From Spongiibacteraceae bacterium (GTDB taxonomy: Bacteria > Pseudomonadota > Gammaproteobacteria > Pseudomonadales > Dasaniaceae), in NCBI GenBank assembly GCA_028280715.1, contig JANQLG010000025.1:1-64000 (forward strand): DNA of 64,000 bases, written 5' to 3'. The notes beneath the pieces are model-generated. The model saw only the letters and a program-made list of their open reading frames with translations. It was not told the DNA's origin and did not search any database. Below, piece after piece: positions 35,242 through 44,895 of the stretch (its first letter is position 1; the number at the start of each line of letters is the position of its first letter). Made by a program: the position numbers and the translations under genes.

Positions 35242-35508
35242 TTATTTGCAGGCTTTTTTTGCTGCGTTAATTTGGGTTTTACTGCAGTCATTCTGGCCAC
35301 CTTTACCAGTACACCATTTTTTACCATTGTCCCAGGCACTAATATCTTCCTGGCGGCCATCACTACATTTAACTTGGTAGTGAGAAAAAATCAGGTCGTT
35401 CTTGGTAATGATATCTTCTACATGTCTTATAGAGGTCGGTTTTGCTGCTAAAGATTGAGTGCTGGCTAGTATAATGACCAACGCCAATCCCAATGATCTC
35501 ATTATCAT
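35242..35508 (-). CDS. Small exported cysteine-containing protein ahead of the two-component system
   Basis: An 88-residue protein with a signal peptide (hydrophobic 6-20, cleavage after LAA22). The mature part has four cysteines (KCSDGR, KWCTGKGGQND, CSKT and the final AAKKACK), suggesting two disulphides in the periplasm. A second ATG two codons in is equally possible as start. It lies 30 bases upstream of the regulator gene on the same strand. By analogy with small periplasmic partners of PhoQ-type sensors it may feed into the kinase; that is inference. Confidence 0.7.
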   Translation of the reverse strand: MIMRSLGLALVIILASTQSLAAKPTSIRHVEDIITKNDLIFSHYQVKCSDGRQEDISAWDNGKKWCTGKGGQNDCSKTQINAAKKACK

Positions 35509-35633
35509 TTGCTGTCTTCTCCGCGTAGTATGCGTGGCATACGATCAAAGTGTCAGTTGTGTCCATTATGGTAGACGGAAACTGAATAAAAGTTGAATGA
35601 ATTCCAATAATGGGTTGATTTTGTTAGCGAAGC

Positions 35634-36128
35634 TTAACTAAAAGCTTCTGGTGAGGATAGTTGTTCCTGTTCTTCCGGGGAGACGGGTTCGTAATATTGC
35701 CTGCTGTTTTCTTCCATCAGGCGGCAATGATGGCAAATTTTGGAGCGGTTGGAGATTTTTGCCCAGCGTTTTCTGAAGGGCTGGTTACCCCAGTAACAGC
35801 GGGTATAGAAGTAATCATCCATTTTCTGGCCTTCCATTGTCAGATATTTATCTGTCAATAGAAGCGGGCGCACGACATAGTTGAGTGAGTTTCCACAGAA
35901 TTTACAGGGTTTAGTTTTACGACGGTCATAAAGCACCAGTACAACATACATTGTTAAGGCCAATCCGGCGCTATGGGCTGTGTATTGCCAAGGTTCAGGT
36001 AATACCCACCAAGTGGCAAAGCCTGCGATAGCGACCAGTAATAACAAGATGTAAATACTCTGCAGAATATTACGTTTATGCTTGGATTCGAGCGTAGGAA
36101 CGCGGTTATATGTATCCAGATTTTCCAT
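35634..36128 (-). CDS. Membrane protein with two CxxC pairs, unknown function
   Basis: A 164-residue protein: cytoplasmic start, two adjacent membrane helices (about 24-44 and 48-68), then a soluble tail. The tail has CKFCGN near 78-81 and CHHC near 136-139, which could bind zinc. Between them lies a Tyr/Trp-rich region (YFYTRCYWGNQPF). No family was recognised. It stands alone between the two-component operon and csrA, with divergent transcription towards csrA. Confidence 0.6.
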   Translation of the reverse strand: MENLDTYNRVPTLESKHKRNILQSIYILLLLVAIAGFATWWVLPEPWQYTAHSAGLALTMYVVLVLYDRRKTKPCKFCGNSLNYVVRPLLLTDKYLTMEGQKMDDYFYTRCYWGNQPFRKRWAKISNRSKICHHCRLMEENSRQYYEPVSPEEQEQLSSPEAFS

Positions 36129-36264
36129 AAAACAACTTAAGTAATGGGGGTAAGTCTATGAAAACATTTAAGTATCTTACATTATATTGCAGGATTGGGT
36201 AGCTCTTCCGGGTAAAGAAAAAGGAAAATTAGTTTTAAATATGTGATAGATAAAATAGTCAGGC

Positions 36265-36270
36265 TATAAT
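36265..36270 (+). promoter_or_regulatory. csrA -10 element
   Basis: A perfect TATAAT 36 bases before the csrA start, with TGTGAT at a 17-base spacing as a weak -35. The short leader ends in TATGGGGCTGAG ahead of the ATG. A GGGG next to the start could serve as ribosome site; no classic CsrA-binding GGA loop was seen. Confidence 0.5.
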
Positions 36271-36305
36271 GCCGATTCATAATTATATTTTTATATGGGG
36301 CTGAG

Positions 36306-36509
36306 ATGTTAATTTTAACAAGACGAATTGGTGAAAATCTGATCATTGGCGATGATGTAAAGGTGTCGGTTTTAGGGGTTAAGGGTAATCAGGTAAGAAT
36401 CGGAATCGAAGCGCCTAAATCAGTTCAGGTTCACCGTGAAGAAATTTATCAGCGTATTCAGAACGAATTAAAACAGTCCGATGAAGTGAATGGCAATGTA
36501 GCTGAATAA
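36306..36509 (+). CDS. csrA: Carbon storage regulator CsrA
   Basis: A 67-residue RNA-binding post-transcriptional regulator. The start [18 protein letters not shown], the central [22 protein letters not shown] and Arg44-type basic residue are those of functional CsrA/RsmA. It binds GGA motifs in mRNA leaders and controls carbon flow, motility and biofilm genes. In this genome it probably affects the several c-di-GMP proteins nearby, as in relatives (inference). It is monocistronic, with a hairpin after it. Confidence 0.97.
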   Translation: MLILTRRIGENLIIGDDVKVSVLGVKGNQVRIGIEAPKSVQVHREEIYQRIQNELKQSDEVNGNVAE

Positions 36510-36528
36510 TCGCTGACTACGTTTCGTT

Positions 36529-36570
36529 AAATGGCCTTTAAATATTAATAATTAGAAGTAAAGGCCATTT
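36529..36570. terminator. Hairpin between convergent csrA and bioA
   Basis: AAATGGCCTTTA (36529-36540) and its perfect complement TAAAGGCCATTT (36559-36570) form a 12-base-pair stem over an 18-base loop. The stem lies 20 bases after csrA and 37 before the bioA stop. The flanking U-runs come only from the stem ends, so it is an imperfect intrinsic terminator in either direction. Confidence 0.65.
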
Positions 36571-36607
36571 GAAAAAACCAAAAGCAGCACCTTTACTCTC
36601 CTTTCGA

Positions 36608-37906
36608 TTAACAAGATTCAACAACTTTGACTAAGCCCTTGGTCAGAATTTGTAAATCTCTATTGTCGATAATATAGGGTGGGATGGTGTATACCAGCTT
36701 GCCAAATGGGCGAACCCAAATACCTTCAGCAACAAGTTGTTGTTGGATTCTGGCCATATCTACAGCAGATTTCATTTCGATTACCCCAATACTGCCCAGC
36801 ACTCGTACATCAGCGACCTGAGCTAATTTTGCTGCTGGGGCCAGCCCTTGCCTGAGCTGTTGTTCTATTCGAGAGATGTTGTCCTGCCAGGGTTGTGAGA
36901 GTAATAGCTCAACACTTGCCAGTGAAACGGCAGTGGCCATAGGGTTGGCCATAAAAGTTGGACCATGCATAAATACACCGGCTTCGCCCTCGCTGATGCC
37001 AATGGCAATCTTTTCTGTGCAGAGGGTAGCTGCCAGCGATAAATAACCACCGGTTAAGGTTTTGCCCAAACATAAGATATCGGGAGCAATGTTGGCGTGC
37101 TCACAGGCGAAAAGCTTACCGGTGCGACCAAAGCCCGTTGCTATTTCATCGCAAATTAATAAAACATCATGCTGGTCACAGAGCTGTCGCACCTGTTTTA
37201 AATACTCCGGTGAGTAAAAATTCATTCCGCCTGTGCCTTGCACAATAGGTTCCAGAATCACGGCAGCTAATTGGTGGTGATGTTGTTCGATCAATTGTTT
37301 GAGGCTGTTGATATCCGCATCATCATAGGGTTCATCAAAAGCTGTTTTGGGGGCGTCGGCGAATAAGTGCTTCGGTAAAACTCCGGAAAATAAATGATGC
37401 ATCCCTGTGACGGGATCGCAAACCGCCATGGCGCCGAAGGTGTCACCGTGATAACCGGATTTGAGTGTGAGCAGACGAGTTTTTTCTTTTTTACCAACCG
37501 AATACCAGTACTGAATCGCCATTTTTATGGCCACTTCCACGCTTACTGAACCCGAGTCTGAAAAAAACACGCGTGTTAAAGGCGTCGGAGTGATATCGAC
37601 CAAAAGCTTTGCCAGTTTGACCGCTGGAGGATGAGTAATACCGCCAAACATCACATGTGACATTTTTTCCAGCTGATCTCTGGCGGCCTGATTCAGAACA
37701 GGGTGGTTGTAACCGTGTAGCACTGACCACCATGAGGAAATACCATCAATTAACTCCCTACCATCAGCCAGTTTAAGGCGCACACCCTCAGCCGATACAA
37801 CAGGATAAACAGGAGGCGCAGCCGTTGCAGAGGCGTAGGGGTGCCAGATATGTGCTCGGTCTATCGCTTGCAATTGTTCAGCAGAAAGTTGTTCAGATAA
37901 GGACAT
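36608..37906 (-). CDS. bioA: Adenosylmethionine-8-amino-7-oxononanoate aminotransferase
   Basis: PLP enzyme of biotin synthesis that converts KAPA to DAPA using S-adenosylmethionine as amino donor. It has 432 residues. Features are HIWHPYAS at the start, DGISSWWSVLHGYNHP, the PLP site CDEIATGFGRTG and the Schiff-base lysine in LGKTLTGGYL, then FMHGPTFMANPMA, all BioA-specific. The rest of the bio operon is not here. It is divergent from recQ. Confidence 0.96.
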   Translation of the reverse strand: MSLSEQLSAEQLQAIDRAHIWHPYASATAAPPVYPVVSAEGVRLKLADGRELIDGISSWWSVLHGYNHPVLNQAARDQLEKMSHVMFGGITHPPAVKLAKLLVDITPTPLTRVFFSDSGSVSVEVAIKMAIQYWYSVGKKEKTRLLTLKSGYHGDTFGAMAVCDPVTGMHHLFSGVLPKHLFADAPKTAFDEPYDDADINSLKQLIEQHHHQLAAVILEPIVQGTGGMNFYSPEYLKQVRQLCDQHDVLLICDEIATGFGRTGKLFACEHANIAPDILCLGKTLTGGYLSLAATLCTEKIAIGISEGEAGVFMHGPTFMANPMATAVSLASVELLLSQPWQDNISRIEQQLRQGLAPAAKLAQVADVRVLGSIGVIEMKSAVDMARIQQQLVAEGIWVRPFGKLVYTIPPYIIDNRDLQILTKGLVKVVESC

Positions 37907-38022
37907 AATCAGGGTTTTATAAATAATCAGTGATTTAGAGAGATTGCTATTGTAGGCAAAGCTCAGGCTTGTTTAAATCCCGAACTTGTTTGTCACTGTA
38001 TGTATTCGGAAAGGAGTCCGAA

Positions 38023-39924
38023 ATGAAAATAAGACATTTTATGAATTCAGCGGTATCGGGTAGCGACATTAACAGTAACGAAATAAACCAACAGCAGTTA
38101 ATGGAAACGTTAAAAGCGGTTTATGGTTACGATAGTTTTCGAGGTAATCAATTAGCGGTTATTGAAACCGTACTGCAAGGAAAGGATGCCTTGGTACTGA
38201 TGCCTACAGGTGCGGGTAAGTCGCTATGTTACCAGTTGCCAGCCTTGCTTCGCAGTGGTGTGGGTGTGGTGATATCACCGTTGATTGCTCTAATGCAAGA
38301 TCAAGTCGATGCCTTAAGTGAGCTGGGTGTTAAGGCGGCTTATCTGAATTCAAGCCAGACAATTGAGCAGCAACGCCAGGTAGAACAAATGCTGAGTTCT
38401 GGTGAGCTGGATCTATTGTATGTTGCTCCGGAGCGTTTATTACAAGAGCGAACAGTGGCCCTGTTAAAATGTTGTGAGCTGGCGTTATTTGCTATTGATG
38501 AGGCGCACTGTGTATCTCAATGGGGGCATGACTTCAGGGCAGATTATTTATCTCTTGGTTCCTTGTCTGATCACTTTCCCAATGTTCCCAGGCTTGCCTT
38601 AACGGCGACGGCCGATCAGCGCACCTGCGAGGAAATCGTTCAGCGTTTGCAGTTGCGCAGTGCGGAACGATTTATCAGTGGCTTTGATCGTCCCAATATT
38701 CGTTACAGTATTGCGGCCAGGCACAATGGTCGCAAACAGTTGCAAGCATTTTTGCAAAACCGAAAAAACGAAGCGGGCATTGTTTATTGTTTGTCACGGA
38801 AAAAGGTTGAAGATACTGCGCAGTGGTTATGTGAGCAGGGATTTAATGCATTGCCTTACCATGCAGGATTATCGTCAGAATTACGGCAATATCATCAAAA
38901 CCGTTTTTTGCGAGAAGAAGCCATTATTATGGTGGCAACGATCGCCTTTGGTATGGGCATTGATAAACCCGATGTTCGCTTCGTTGCTCATCTGGACTTA
39001 CCAAAGAGTATCGAAGCCTATTATCAGGAAACCGGCAGGGCAGGACGTGATGGCCAGGCTGCCGAGGCCTGGATGGTGTATGGGTTACAGGATGTTGTCA
39101 GGTTGCAGCAGATGCAGGCGCAGTCCAATGCGGCTGAACAATTCAAACGCATCGAACGGCATAAATTGGATGCGATGCTAGCGTTATGTGAAGTGACCAG
39201 CTGTCGTCGCCAGGTATTACTCAATTATTTTGGTGAGCAGCTGGAGCAACCTTGTGGTAATTGCGATAACTGCCAGATTCCGCCAGAAACCTGGGATGCT
39301 ACCGAAGCTGCACAAAAATTATTATCTTGCGTGTATCGAACGGGGCAGCGCTTTGGTGTGGGTTATGTTCTGGATGTGCTGAGAGGGAAGGAAACTGATC
39401 GCATCATCCAAAACAATCACCAGCAGTTAAGTACCTTTAGCCTTGGTAAGGACATGAGTGAAGCGCAGTGGCGATCTGTTATTCGGCAATTGGTTGTGAG
39501 AAATTTATTACATATCGATGTGGAAGGTTATAGTGCGTTGCAGCTTACAGAAAGCTGCCGGGCAATTTTAAAAGGCCAACAAACACTGCTGCTGAGAAAA
39601 GATCCGGATGTTAAAGCCGCCTCAAGAAAAAATGGGTCGCGCAAAGCGGAGAGAAAAAATTATGCTGTGCGTGATGAGGACCAACAATTATGGGATGCAT
39701 TAAAAGCTTGCCGCAAGCGTTTGTCAGAGGAATATAACGTTCCACCCTATGTCATCTTTCATGATGCAACTTTACAGGAAATGTTAGAAGTGCGTCCCAT
39801 GTCACGTATGGAACTTCTCACCATATCGGGGGTGGGAGAAAGTAAATTGGATAAATACGGCAGTGATTTTATTGATGTGATTTGTTCTCACACAGAAACT
39901 GTGGTTCAGACAGAAACTTATTAA
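38023..39924 (+). CDS. recQ: ATP-dependent DNA helicase RecQ
   Basis: 3'-5' helicase of 633 residues acting in recombination and fork repair. From the start used here: Walker A GAGKS at about 63-67, DEAH at about 159-162, then [11 protein letters not shown] and the helicase C domain ending [11 protein letters not shown] Cys4 zinc-binding and winged-helix RQC region (C-x6-C and CGNCDNC) follows, with a C-terminal HRDC domain (about 540-620). An upstream TTG frame at 37969 exists, but AAGGAG six bases before the ATG at 38023 decides the start. Confidence 0.95.
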   Translation: MKIRHFMNSAVSGSDINSNEINQQQLMETLKAVYGYDSFRGNQLAVIETVLQGKDALVLMPTGAGKSLCYQLPALLRSGVGVVISPLIALMQDQVDALSELGVKAAYLNSSQTIEQQRQVEQMLSSGELDLLYVAPERLLQERTVALLKCCELALFAIDEAHCVSQWGHDFRADYLSLGSLSDHFPNVPRLALTATADQRTCEEIVQRLQLRSAERFISGFDRPNIRYSIAARHNGRKQLQAFLQNRKNEAGIVYCLSRKKVEDTAQWLCEQGFNALPYHAGLSSELRQYHQNRFLREEAIIMVATIAFGMGIDKPDVRFVAHLDLPKSIEAYYQETGRAGRDGQAAEAWMVYGLQDVVRLQQMQAQSNAAEQFKRIERHKLDAMLALCEVTSCRRQVLLNYFGEQLEQPCGNCDNCQIPPETWDATEAAQKLLSCVYRTGQRFGVGYVLDVLRGKETDRIIQNNHQQLSTFSLGKDMSEAQWRSVIRQLVVRNLLHIDVEGYSALQLTESCRAILKGQQTLLLRKDPDVKAASRKNGSRKAERKNYAVRDEDQQLWDALKACRKRLSEEYNVPPYVIFHDATLQEMLEVRPMSRMELLTISGVGESKLDKYGSDFIDVICSHTETVVQTETY

Positions 39925-39944
39925 AGCAATGTAGATTGACACGC

Positions 39945-40685
39945 ATGCTCAAACCACGCCGAAAAACCAAACATTCAACGCAGCAACAATTAAGTCTTGA
40001 TGGGAGTTTTGAATATGTTGTGAAGCGACAACGTAGAAAAACCATAGCCCTTCATGTGCTGGAGAATGCTCAGGTGGAAGTGCGCGCACCGTCGTGGGTG
40101 CCTAAATATGAATTGGTTCAATTTGTTGAACAGCGAGCCGAGTGGGTGATCTCTCAAAGACAAAAAGCACTTGAAAAATTATCGCAGAAACCAAGTTATC
40201 GACCGGGACAACAACATTACTTTATGGGAGAAACTTTTCCTCTTCATCTTGAAGTGGCTAAACGATCAAATGTTGCACTTCGTGATGACATGTTGCTTAT
40301 TAAAGTGCCGGAAATCAGTAATGAAAAGCGAATAGAAACGGCATTAACCCATTGGTATCGCAAGCAGGCTGTGGATATTTTTGAGGAACGATTTTTTTTC
40401 TGTTATGAACGTTTTCCCAATTGGTTTCAGGATAAATACTCGATGCCCAATATGCGCATTCGCAAAATGCGCAGCCGATGGGGAAGTTGTTCCAGCCGAG
40501 GTGAAATTACCTTGAATCTACAGTTGATTAAGATGCCGCTTAGCTGTGTCGATTATGTGATATATCATGAGTTGTGCCATCTGGAATTTTTTCATCACGG
40601 TACATCTTTTTATCAGCTATTGACTTGTGTTTGTCCCGATTGGCAACAGATAGAAAAACGCATAGAAGCATTTGCTAATATGTGA
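39945..40685 (+). CDS. YgjP/M48-like zinc metallopeptidase domain protein
   Basis: A 246-residue protein of the DUF45/YgjP (WLM-like) metallopeptidase family. The zinc motif is HELCH in YVIYHELCHLEFFHHG. The region before it, RKMRSRWGSCSSRGEITLNLQL, is the family signature. The N-terminal half is a basic, beta-rich domain of unknown role. The frame is open back into recQ, but the ATG at 39945, 20 bases past the recQ stop, gives a normal start. It is likely co-transcribed with recQ. Substrate unknown. Confidence 0.85.
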   Translation: MLKPRRKTKHSTQQQLSLDGSFEYVVKRQRRKTIALHVLENAQVEVRAPSWVPKYELVQFVEQRAEWVISQRQKALEKLSQKPSYRPGQQHYFMGETFPLHLEVAKRSNVALRDDMLLIKVPEISNEKRIETALTHWYRKQAVDIFEERFFFCYERFPNWFQDKYSMPNMRIRKMRSRWGSCSSRGEITLNLQLIKMPLSCVDYVIYHELCHLEFFHHGTSFYQLLTCVCPDWQQIEKRIEAFANM

Positions 40686-40715
40686 GTTAACGTGTGAGTG
40701 CTTGTGTGTAAAATG

Positions 40716-41381
40716 CTAGAGAATTTCTTTTAGATAGGGCAACACGTTTTCCAGAATTTTGCGCTGTGCGCCTTCGGTTGGGTGAATGCCATCTGCTTGC
40801 ATAAGCTCCGGATAAATGGCGATGTCATCCAATATGAAAGGCACTAGACTTGACTGGTATTTTTCTGCGAGCAGGGAATAACTGTTGGTAAACTCTCGAG
40901 TATATCTTGGGCCATAATTAGGCGGTATCGCCATGCCTGCTAATAATACTTTGGCATTGGCTTCCTTTGACAGTATGATTAATTTCTCTAAATTTTCCCG
41001 AAAAACCTTAATGGGATAACCCCTGAGACCGTCATTGCCACCCAGTTCAATAATGACAATGGTGGGTTGGTATTTTTCGATTAATTCTGGAAATCGTTTT
41101 AAGGCGCCGCCTGTGGTTTCACCGCTGATACTGGCATTAATCACCTGGTATTTGGATGTCGAAGCATTATCATTAATTTCTTCGGCCAATAGTGCAACCC
41201 AGCCTTTTTCCAGTTCCATGCCATAGGCTGCGCTGATGCTATCTCCTAATACCAATAGTGTATTGGTGTTGGCTGTTACGGCCTTTGAATTAAACAATAG
41301 TAATGCGAATAGCACAGCCAGCTTGCCGTATTGGGAAAAAAATTGTTTCAGAAGAAAGGTTTTGGGAAGTCTAAGCATCAT
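40716..41381 (-). CDS. tesA: Arylesterase / multifunctional acyl-CoA thioesterase I (SGNH hydrolase)
   Basis: A 221-residue periplasmic lipase-like hydrolase. The N-terminus carries a hydrophobic segment (about 16-38) ending in KAVTANT, probably a signal peptide. Block I is GDSISAAYGM with the nucleophile serine, block III is GGNDGLRG, and block V is DGIHPTEGAQ with Asp and His of the triad. Divergent pairing with ybbA-ybbP is the standard arrangement and suggests shared function in lipid handling at the envelope. Confidence 0.93.
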   Translation of the reverse strand: MMLRLPKTFLLKQFFSQYGKLAVLFALLLFNSKAVTANTNTLLVLGDSISAAYGMELEKGWVALLAEEINDNASTSKYQVINASISGETTGGALKRFPELIEKYQPTIVIIELGGNDGLRGYPIKVFRENLEKLIILSKEANAKVLLAGMAIPPNYGPRYTREFTNSYSLLAEKYQSSLVPFILDDIAIYPELMQADGIHPTEGAQRKILENVLPYLKEIL

Positions 41382-41494
41382 AAAAGCAGCGTATATTGAG
41401 TTACAGTAATGTAATTAGGTGTTTCCATAAATTGGGTAAATAATAAGTTATTACGTATATGCATAATGCACAAGTGCCGTTCAGCCAACTTTAT

Positions 41495-41549
41495 AGTAAT
41501 TCATGTAAGCAGTAATGCATGTAAATAGTAATGATAGTAATGTATGTAA
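41495..41549. repeat. Three 14-bp imperfect direct repeats upstream of ybbA
   Basis: AGTAATTCATGTAA (41495), AGTAATGCATGTAA (41511) and AGTAATGTATGTAA (41536) lie in the tesA/ybbA divergent spacer. They differ at two positions only. They may be regulator half-sites or products of local duplication. The rest of the spacer (41382-41605) shows no gene. Confidence 0.75.
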
Positions 41550-41605
41550 CTAGTATTAATGTGAAATTTTAGTAACCACTTAAAGTTTTGAAATAGCTAC
41601 CAGTA

Positions 41606-42328
41606 ATGATTAAGACTCATCAGTTAGAAAAGACCGTAGAGACCAGTGAAGGTTCATTGACCATCCTGAAAGGCATTGATTTGGAAATCAAGCAGGGAGA
41701 AAGCCTCGCGATTGTGGGGCCATCCGGCTCCGGTAAGTCGACCCTGTTGGCTTTATTGGCTGGTTTGGATATTCCCAGTGGTGGTTCAATTTCGCTCGAC
41801 AATCATGAATTAACGGAACTTGATGAAGACAAAAGAGCCCAGGTCAGAGCCAAGTTAGTGGGCTTTGTCTTTCAGGCCTTCCAATTATTGCCGAGTCTTA
41901 CCGCACTGGAAAATGTGATGTTGCCTGCCGAATTGAACGGTGTTCCCGGCGCACGAAAACTGGCGGAAAAATACTTACAGCGAGTCGGCCTTGGCGAACG
42001 TGTGAATCACTACCCCAGACAGCTTTCGGGGGGTGAACAACAGCGAGTAGCTATAGCCCGTGCCTTTGCTTCACAACCGAAAATTTTATTCGCTGATGAA
42101 CCCACAGGTAATCTCGACACTGCTACCGGTGCCCATGTGATTGACTTGTTGTTTGACTTAAACCGAGAAGAAGATGCAACGCTGGTGTTGGTAACCCATG
42201 AGCAACGCCTTGCTGATCGCTGTCATCGCAGTATTACTTTAGAAGCGGGCGCAGTAGTCAGCGATAAAATCAATAGCCCGGTCATTGATAATACTGTCAC
42301 ATTAGTGGCCAGCAACGAGGCCCGCTAA
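41606..42328 (+). CDS. ybbA: ABC transporter ATP-binding protein YbbA
   Basis: A 240-residue ATPase of the LolD/MacB type. Walker A is GPSGSGKST near 40, the signature LSGGEQQRVAIARAFA lies near 143, and Walker B ILFADEPTGN near 166. It powers the FtsX-like permease encoded next, whose ATG overlaps its stop codon (TAATG). The YbbAP system is a mechanotransmission-type transporter thought to extract hydrophobic molecules from the inner membrane and to work with TesA. Confidence 0.94.
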   Translation: MIKTHQLEKTVETSEGSLTILKGIDLEIKQGESLAIVGPSGSGKSTLLALLAGLDIPSGGSISLDNHELTELDEDKRAQVRAKLVGFVFQAFQLLPSLTALENVMLPAELNGVPGARKLAEKYLQRVGLGERVNHYPRQLSGGEQQRVAIARAFASQPKILFADEPTGNLDTATGAHVIDLLFDLNREEDATLVLVTHEQRLADRCHRSITLEAGAVVSDKINSPVIDNTVTLVASNEAR

Positions 42329-44844
42329 TGTTTGGAATGCGGCTGTTATGGCGTGATTGGCGCGGTGGTGAGTTAGGGGTTTTATTCGCGGCTTTACTGA
42401 TAGCCGTTGCTATTGTCACCGGTATTTCCTTATTTACCGATCGCCTACAGCAGGGTATCACTGCGCAGAGTAGCCATTTTCTGGCGGCTGACCGTGTGTT
42501 GAGAACGTCTGACCCTGTCGATCCTTCATGGTTATACAAAGCCGATGAGCTGGGATTACTGCAAGCGCAAACCATGACTTTTCGTTCTATGGTGTACGTT
42601 GGCGAAGATCTGGACGGCAAAATGCAGTTCAGCGCCGTCAAGGCTGTTAGCGACAGCTACCCTCTGAAGGGCCAGTTGGATGTCAGTGATACACCCTTTG
42701 GCACCGTAGTAAAAACACCACTGTCACCGCCTAGGGGCGAAGTGTGGTTAGACTCCCGATTATTCCCTCTGCTTCAAGTTGAGCTTGGCGATAGTGTGTT
42801 TGTGGGTGACGCAGAATTTACCGTCACCAAAGTGGTTATGAATGAGCCTGACCGCGGTAGTGTATTCAGTGGCTTTGCTCCGCGGTTATTAATGAATATC
42901 GACGATATTCCTGCTACCAATGTGGTGCAGCCTGGCAGCAGAGTTCGCTACCGTTATTTGTTCTCTGGCGATAATCAGCAATTATTGCAGTACGGTGAGT
43001 GGCTGCAGAGTCGGCTCGATGTTAGTCATCGTTGGTTGGATTTGAGAGATAGCCAACCCCGCATTTCGAACTCCATGAAGCGAGCTGAGCAGTTCCTATT
43101 GTTGGCAGGAGCCCTCGGTGTCGGATTAGCCGGGGTTGCTATTGCGTTGGCAGCGCGCAGATATAGTGAAAGACATTACGATTATGTCGCCATTATGAAG
43201 TCGTTAGGTGCCACATCTTCTCGAATAATGACCATTTATACGACCAACTTACTGGTACTGGCAATGATCGCAGTTGTCATCGGCAGTATGGTGGGCTGGT
43301 TGATACAGACCGTTTTCTTTTCTGTGTTAATGGATTACATGAGCATTAATATGGAGCATAGCGCGACCTTTCGCCCCTACATTATCGGCAGTGTTACAGC
43401 GCTGGTGTGTTTAATGGCCTTCGCATTACCTCCGCTATTAAATTTACAGGGAATTTCTCCGTTGCGTGTGTTACGCAGGGATTTACAGGGAGCGATGGTC
43501 AGCTCAGTAGTTAGCTATGCCATGGGTGTGGGAGGTATTGGCTTATTAATGCTGTGGTACAGCGGCAATATTCAGCTAACTCTGGCGATATTGGCAGGAA
43601 TTGCAGCCACGTTCATTATTGTTGGTGCTGCAGCCTGGTATTTACTACGCGGCTCAACGCATATGGGCATGCAGGCTGGTAGTACATGGCGCTTGGCACT
43701 TGCATCGATGCGTCGCAGGGGTTACCAAAATGCTGTACAGGCTGTCATTTTTTCTCTCTCCATTATGTTGTTGTTAGTGCTGTTTATGGTGAGAAGTTCT
43801 CTTATCGAAGAGTGGCGGATACAACTCCCTGAGGGCACGCCCAACCACTTTTTAATGAATGTCTCTGCTGAGGAAATCAGTGCTGTTGAACAATTATTGG
43901 CTGATAATGGCGTCAGTTCTGAGCCTATTTTTCCGATGGCGAGAGCCAGGCTGGTAAATATTGGTGGTATGTCGCGAGAGCAATGGATTAAGCAAGAAGT
44001 GCTACCGAATATGCCGATTGAATCCACCTCCAGGCCCGAGAACATAGCCCGTGAAGTGAATCTTACTTGGGCTTACGAAATGCCAAGTGATAACCGTTTA
44101 GTTGAAGGGACCTGGTGGCCACCAGGCTCTACCAAGCCGGAGGTATCACTTGAGGTTGAATTCGCTGAACGCCTTCGTTTGAACGTCGGTGATAAATTGG
44201 TTTTTCAAATTGGTAGTGAGCCACTTGAAGTAGAAGTTAGTAGTATTCGGTCGTTAAATTGGGACTCAATGAAGCCGAATTTTTTTCTGATATTTCCTCC
44301 CAAGGTTTTGAAAGATTATCCGGCCACCTATATCACCAGTTTTTACTTGCCACCAGATAAAAAGCGTTTTCTGAACCAGTTTCTACTCAATTTCCCCACC
44401 ATTACTGTTATTGAGATGGATGCGGTTATTCACCAGATAAGAACCATTGTTGATCAGGTGAGTGGTGCTGTTGAATTAGTGTTGGGACTGATTATTGTCA
44501 GCGGTGTCTTGGTATTGATTGCCAGTGTTCAATCCAGTCTGGACAGTCGATTTCAGGAAAGTGCGATACTACGAACCCTCGGAGCCAAACGAGGGCTGGT
44601 ACTGGGCAGCCTTGCCATAGAGTTTTCTGCCTTGGGTTTGTTAGCGGGTGTACTGGCAGCATTTTCTGCCGAGCTGGCAGTATTTGGTTTGCAGGAATAT
44701 CTATTAAATATGACCTATACAATGCATCCCGTATTGTGGTTCATAGGCCCTATTGTTGGTATGGTTTTAATTGGTAGTGCCGGTTATGTTACGTGTCGAA
44801 AAGTGGTGAATACCCCTCCAGTCAAAGTGCTTCGAGAGTTGTAG
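42328..44844 (+). CDS. ybbP: FtsX-family ABC transporter permease YbbP
   Basis: An 838-residue inner-membrane protein. One TM helix is near 18-38, followed by a large periplasmic domain. Further TM groups are near 250-370 and 385-435, then a second periplasmic domain, and a final TM cluster (715-825) with the FtsX motif ESAILRTLGAKRG. This two-repeat, ten-helix plan is the YbbP/DUF214 plan. Coupling to ybbA by a stop-start overlap marks one operon. The transported compound is not established. Confidence 0.93.
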   Translation: MFGMRLLWRDWRGGELGVLFAALLIAVAIVTGISLFTDRLQQGITAQSSHFLAADRVLRTSDPVDPSWLYKADELGLLQAQTMTFRSMVYVGEDLDGKMQFSAVKAVSDSYPLKGQLDVSDTPFGTVVKTPLSPPRGEVWLDSRLFPLLQVELGDSVFVGDAEFTVTKVVMNEPDRGSVFSGFAPRLLMNIDDIPATNVVQPGSRVRYRYLFSGDNQQLLQYGEWLQSRLDVSHRWLDLRDSQPRISNSMKRAEQFLLLAGALGVGLAGVAIALAARRYSERHYDYVAIMKSLGATSSRIMTIYTTNLLVLAMIAVVIGSMVGWLIQTVFFSVLMDYMSINMEHSATFRPYIIGSVTALVCLMAFALPPLLNLQGISPLRVLRRDLQGAMVSSVVSYAMGVGGIGLLMLWYSGNIQLTLAILAGIAATFIIVGAAAWYLLRGSTHMGMQAGSTWRLALASMRRRGYQNAVQAVIFSLSIMLLLVLFMVRSSLIEEWRIQLPEGTPNHFLMNVSAEEISAVEQLLADNGVSSEPIFPMARARLVNIGGMSREQWIKQEVLPNMPIESTSRPENIAREVNLTWAYEMPSDNRLVEGTWWPPGSTKPEVSLEVEFAERLRLNVGDKLVFQIGSEPLEVEVSSIRSLNWDSMKPNFFLIFPPKVLKDYPATYITSFYLPPDKKRFLNQFLLNFPTITVIEMDAVIHQIRTIVDQVSGAVELVLGLIIVSGVLVLIASVQSSLDSRFQESAILRTLGAKRGLVLGSLAIEFSALGLLAGVLAAFSAELAVFGLQEYLLNMTYTMHPVLWFIGPIVGMVLIGSAGYVTCRKVVNTPPVKVLREL

Positions 44845-44895
44845 CTTTAGTCAGTTTTGATTACTATCCGCGCCTGATTTTTTCGAGAGAGATTT

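Noticed and set aside
37969-38022. Longer RecQ start at TTG 37969
   Set aside because: The added 18 residues have no family match, and AAGGAG sits six bases before the ATG at 38023.
38660-39181. 173-codon open frame inside recQ
   Set aside because: Alternative frame of a well-conserved helicase; the composition is that of a shadow.
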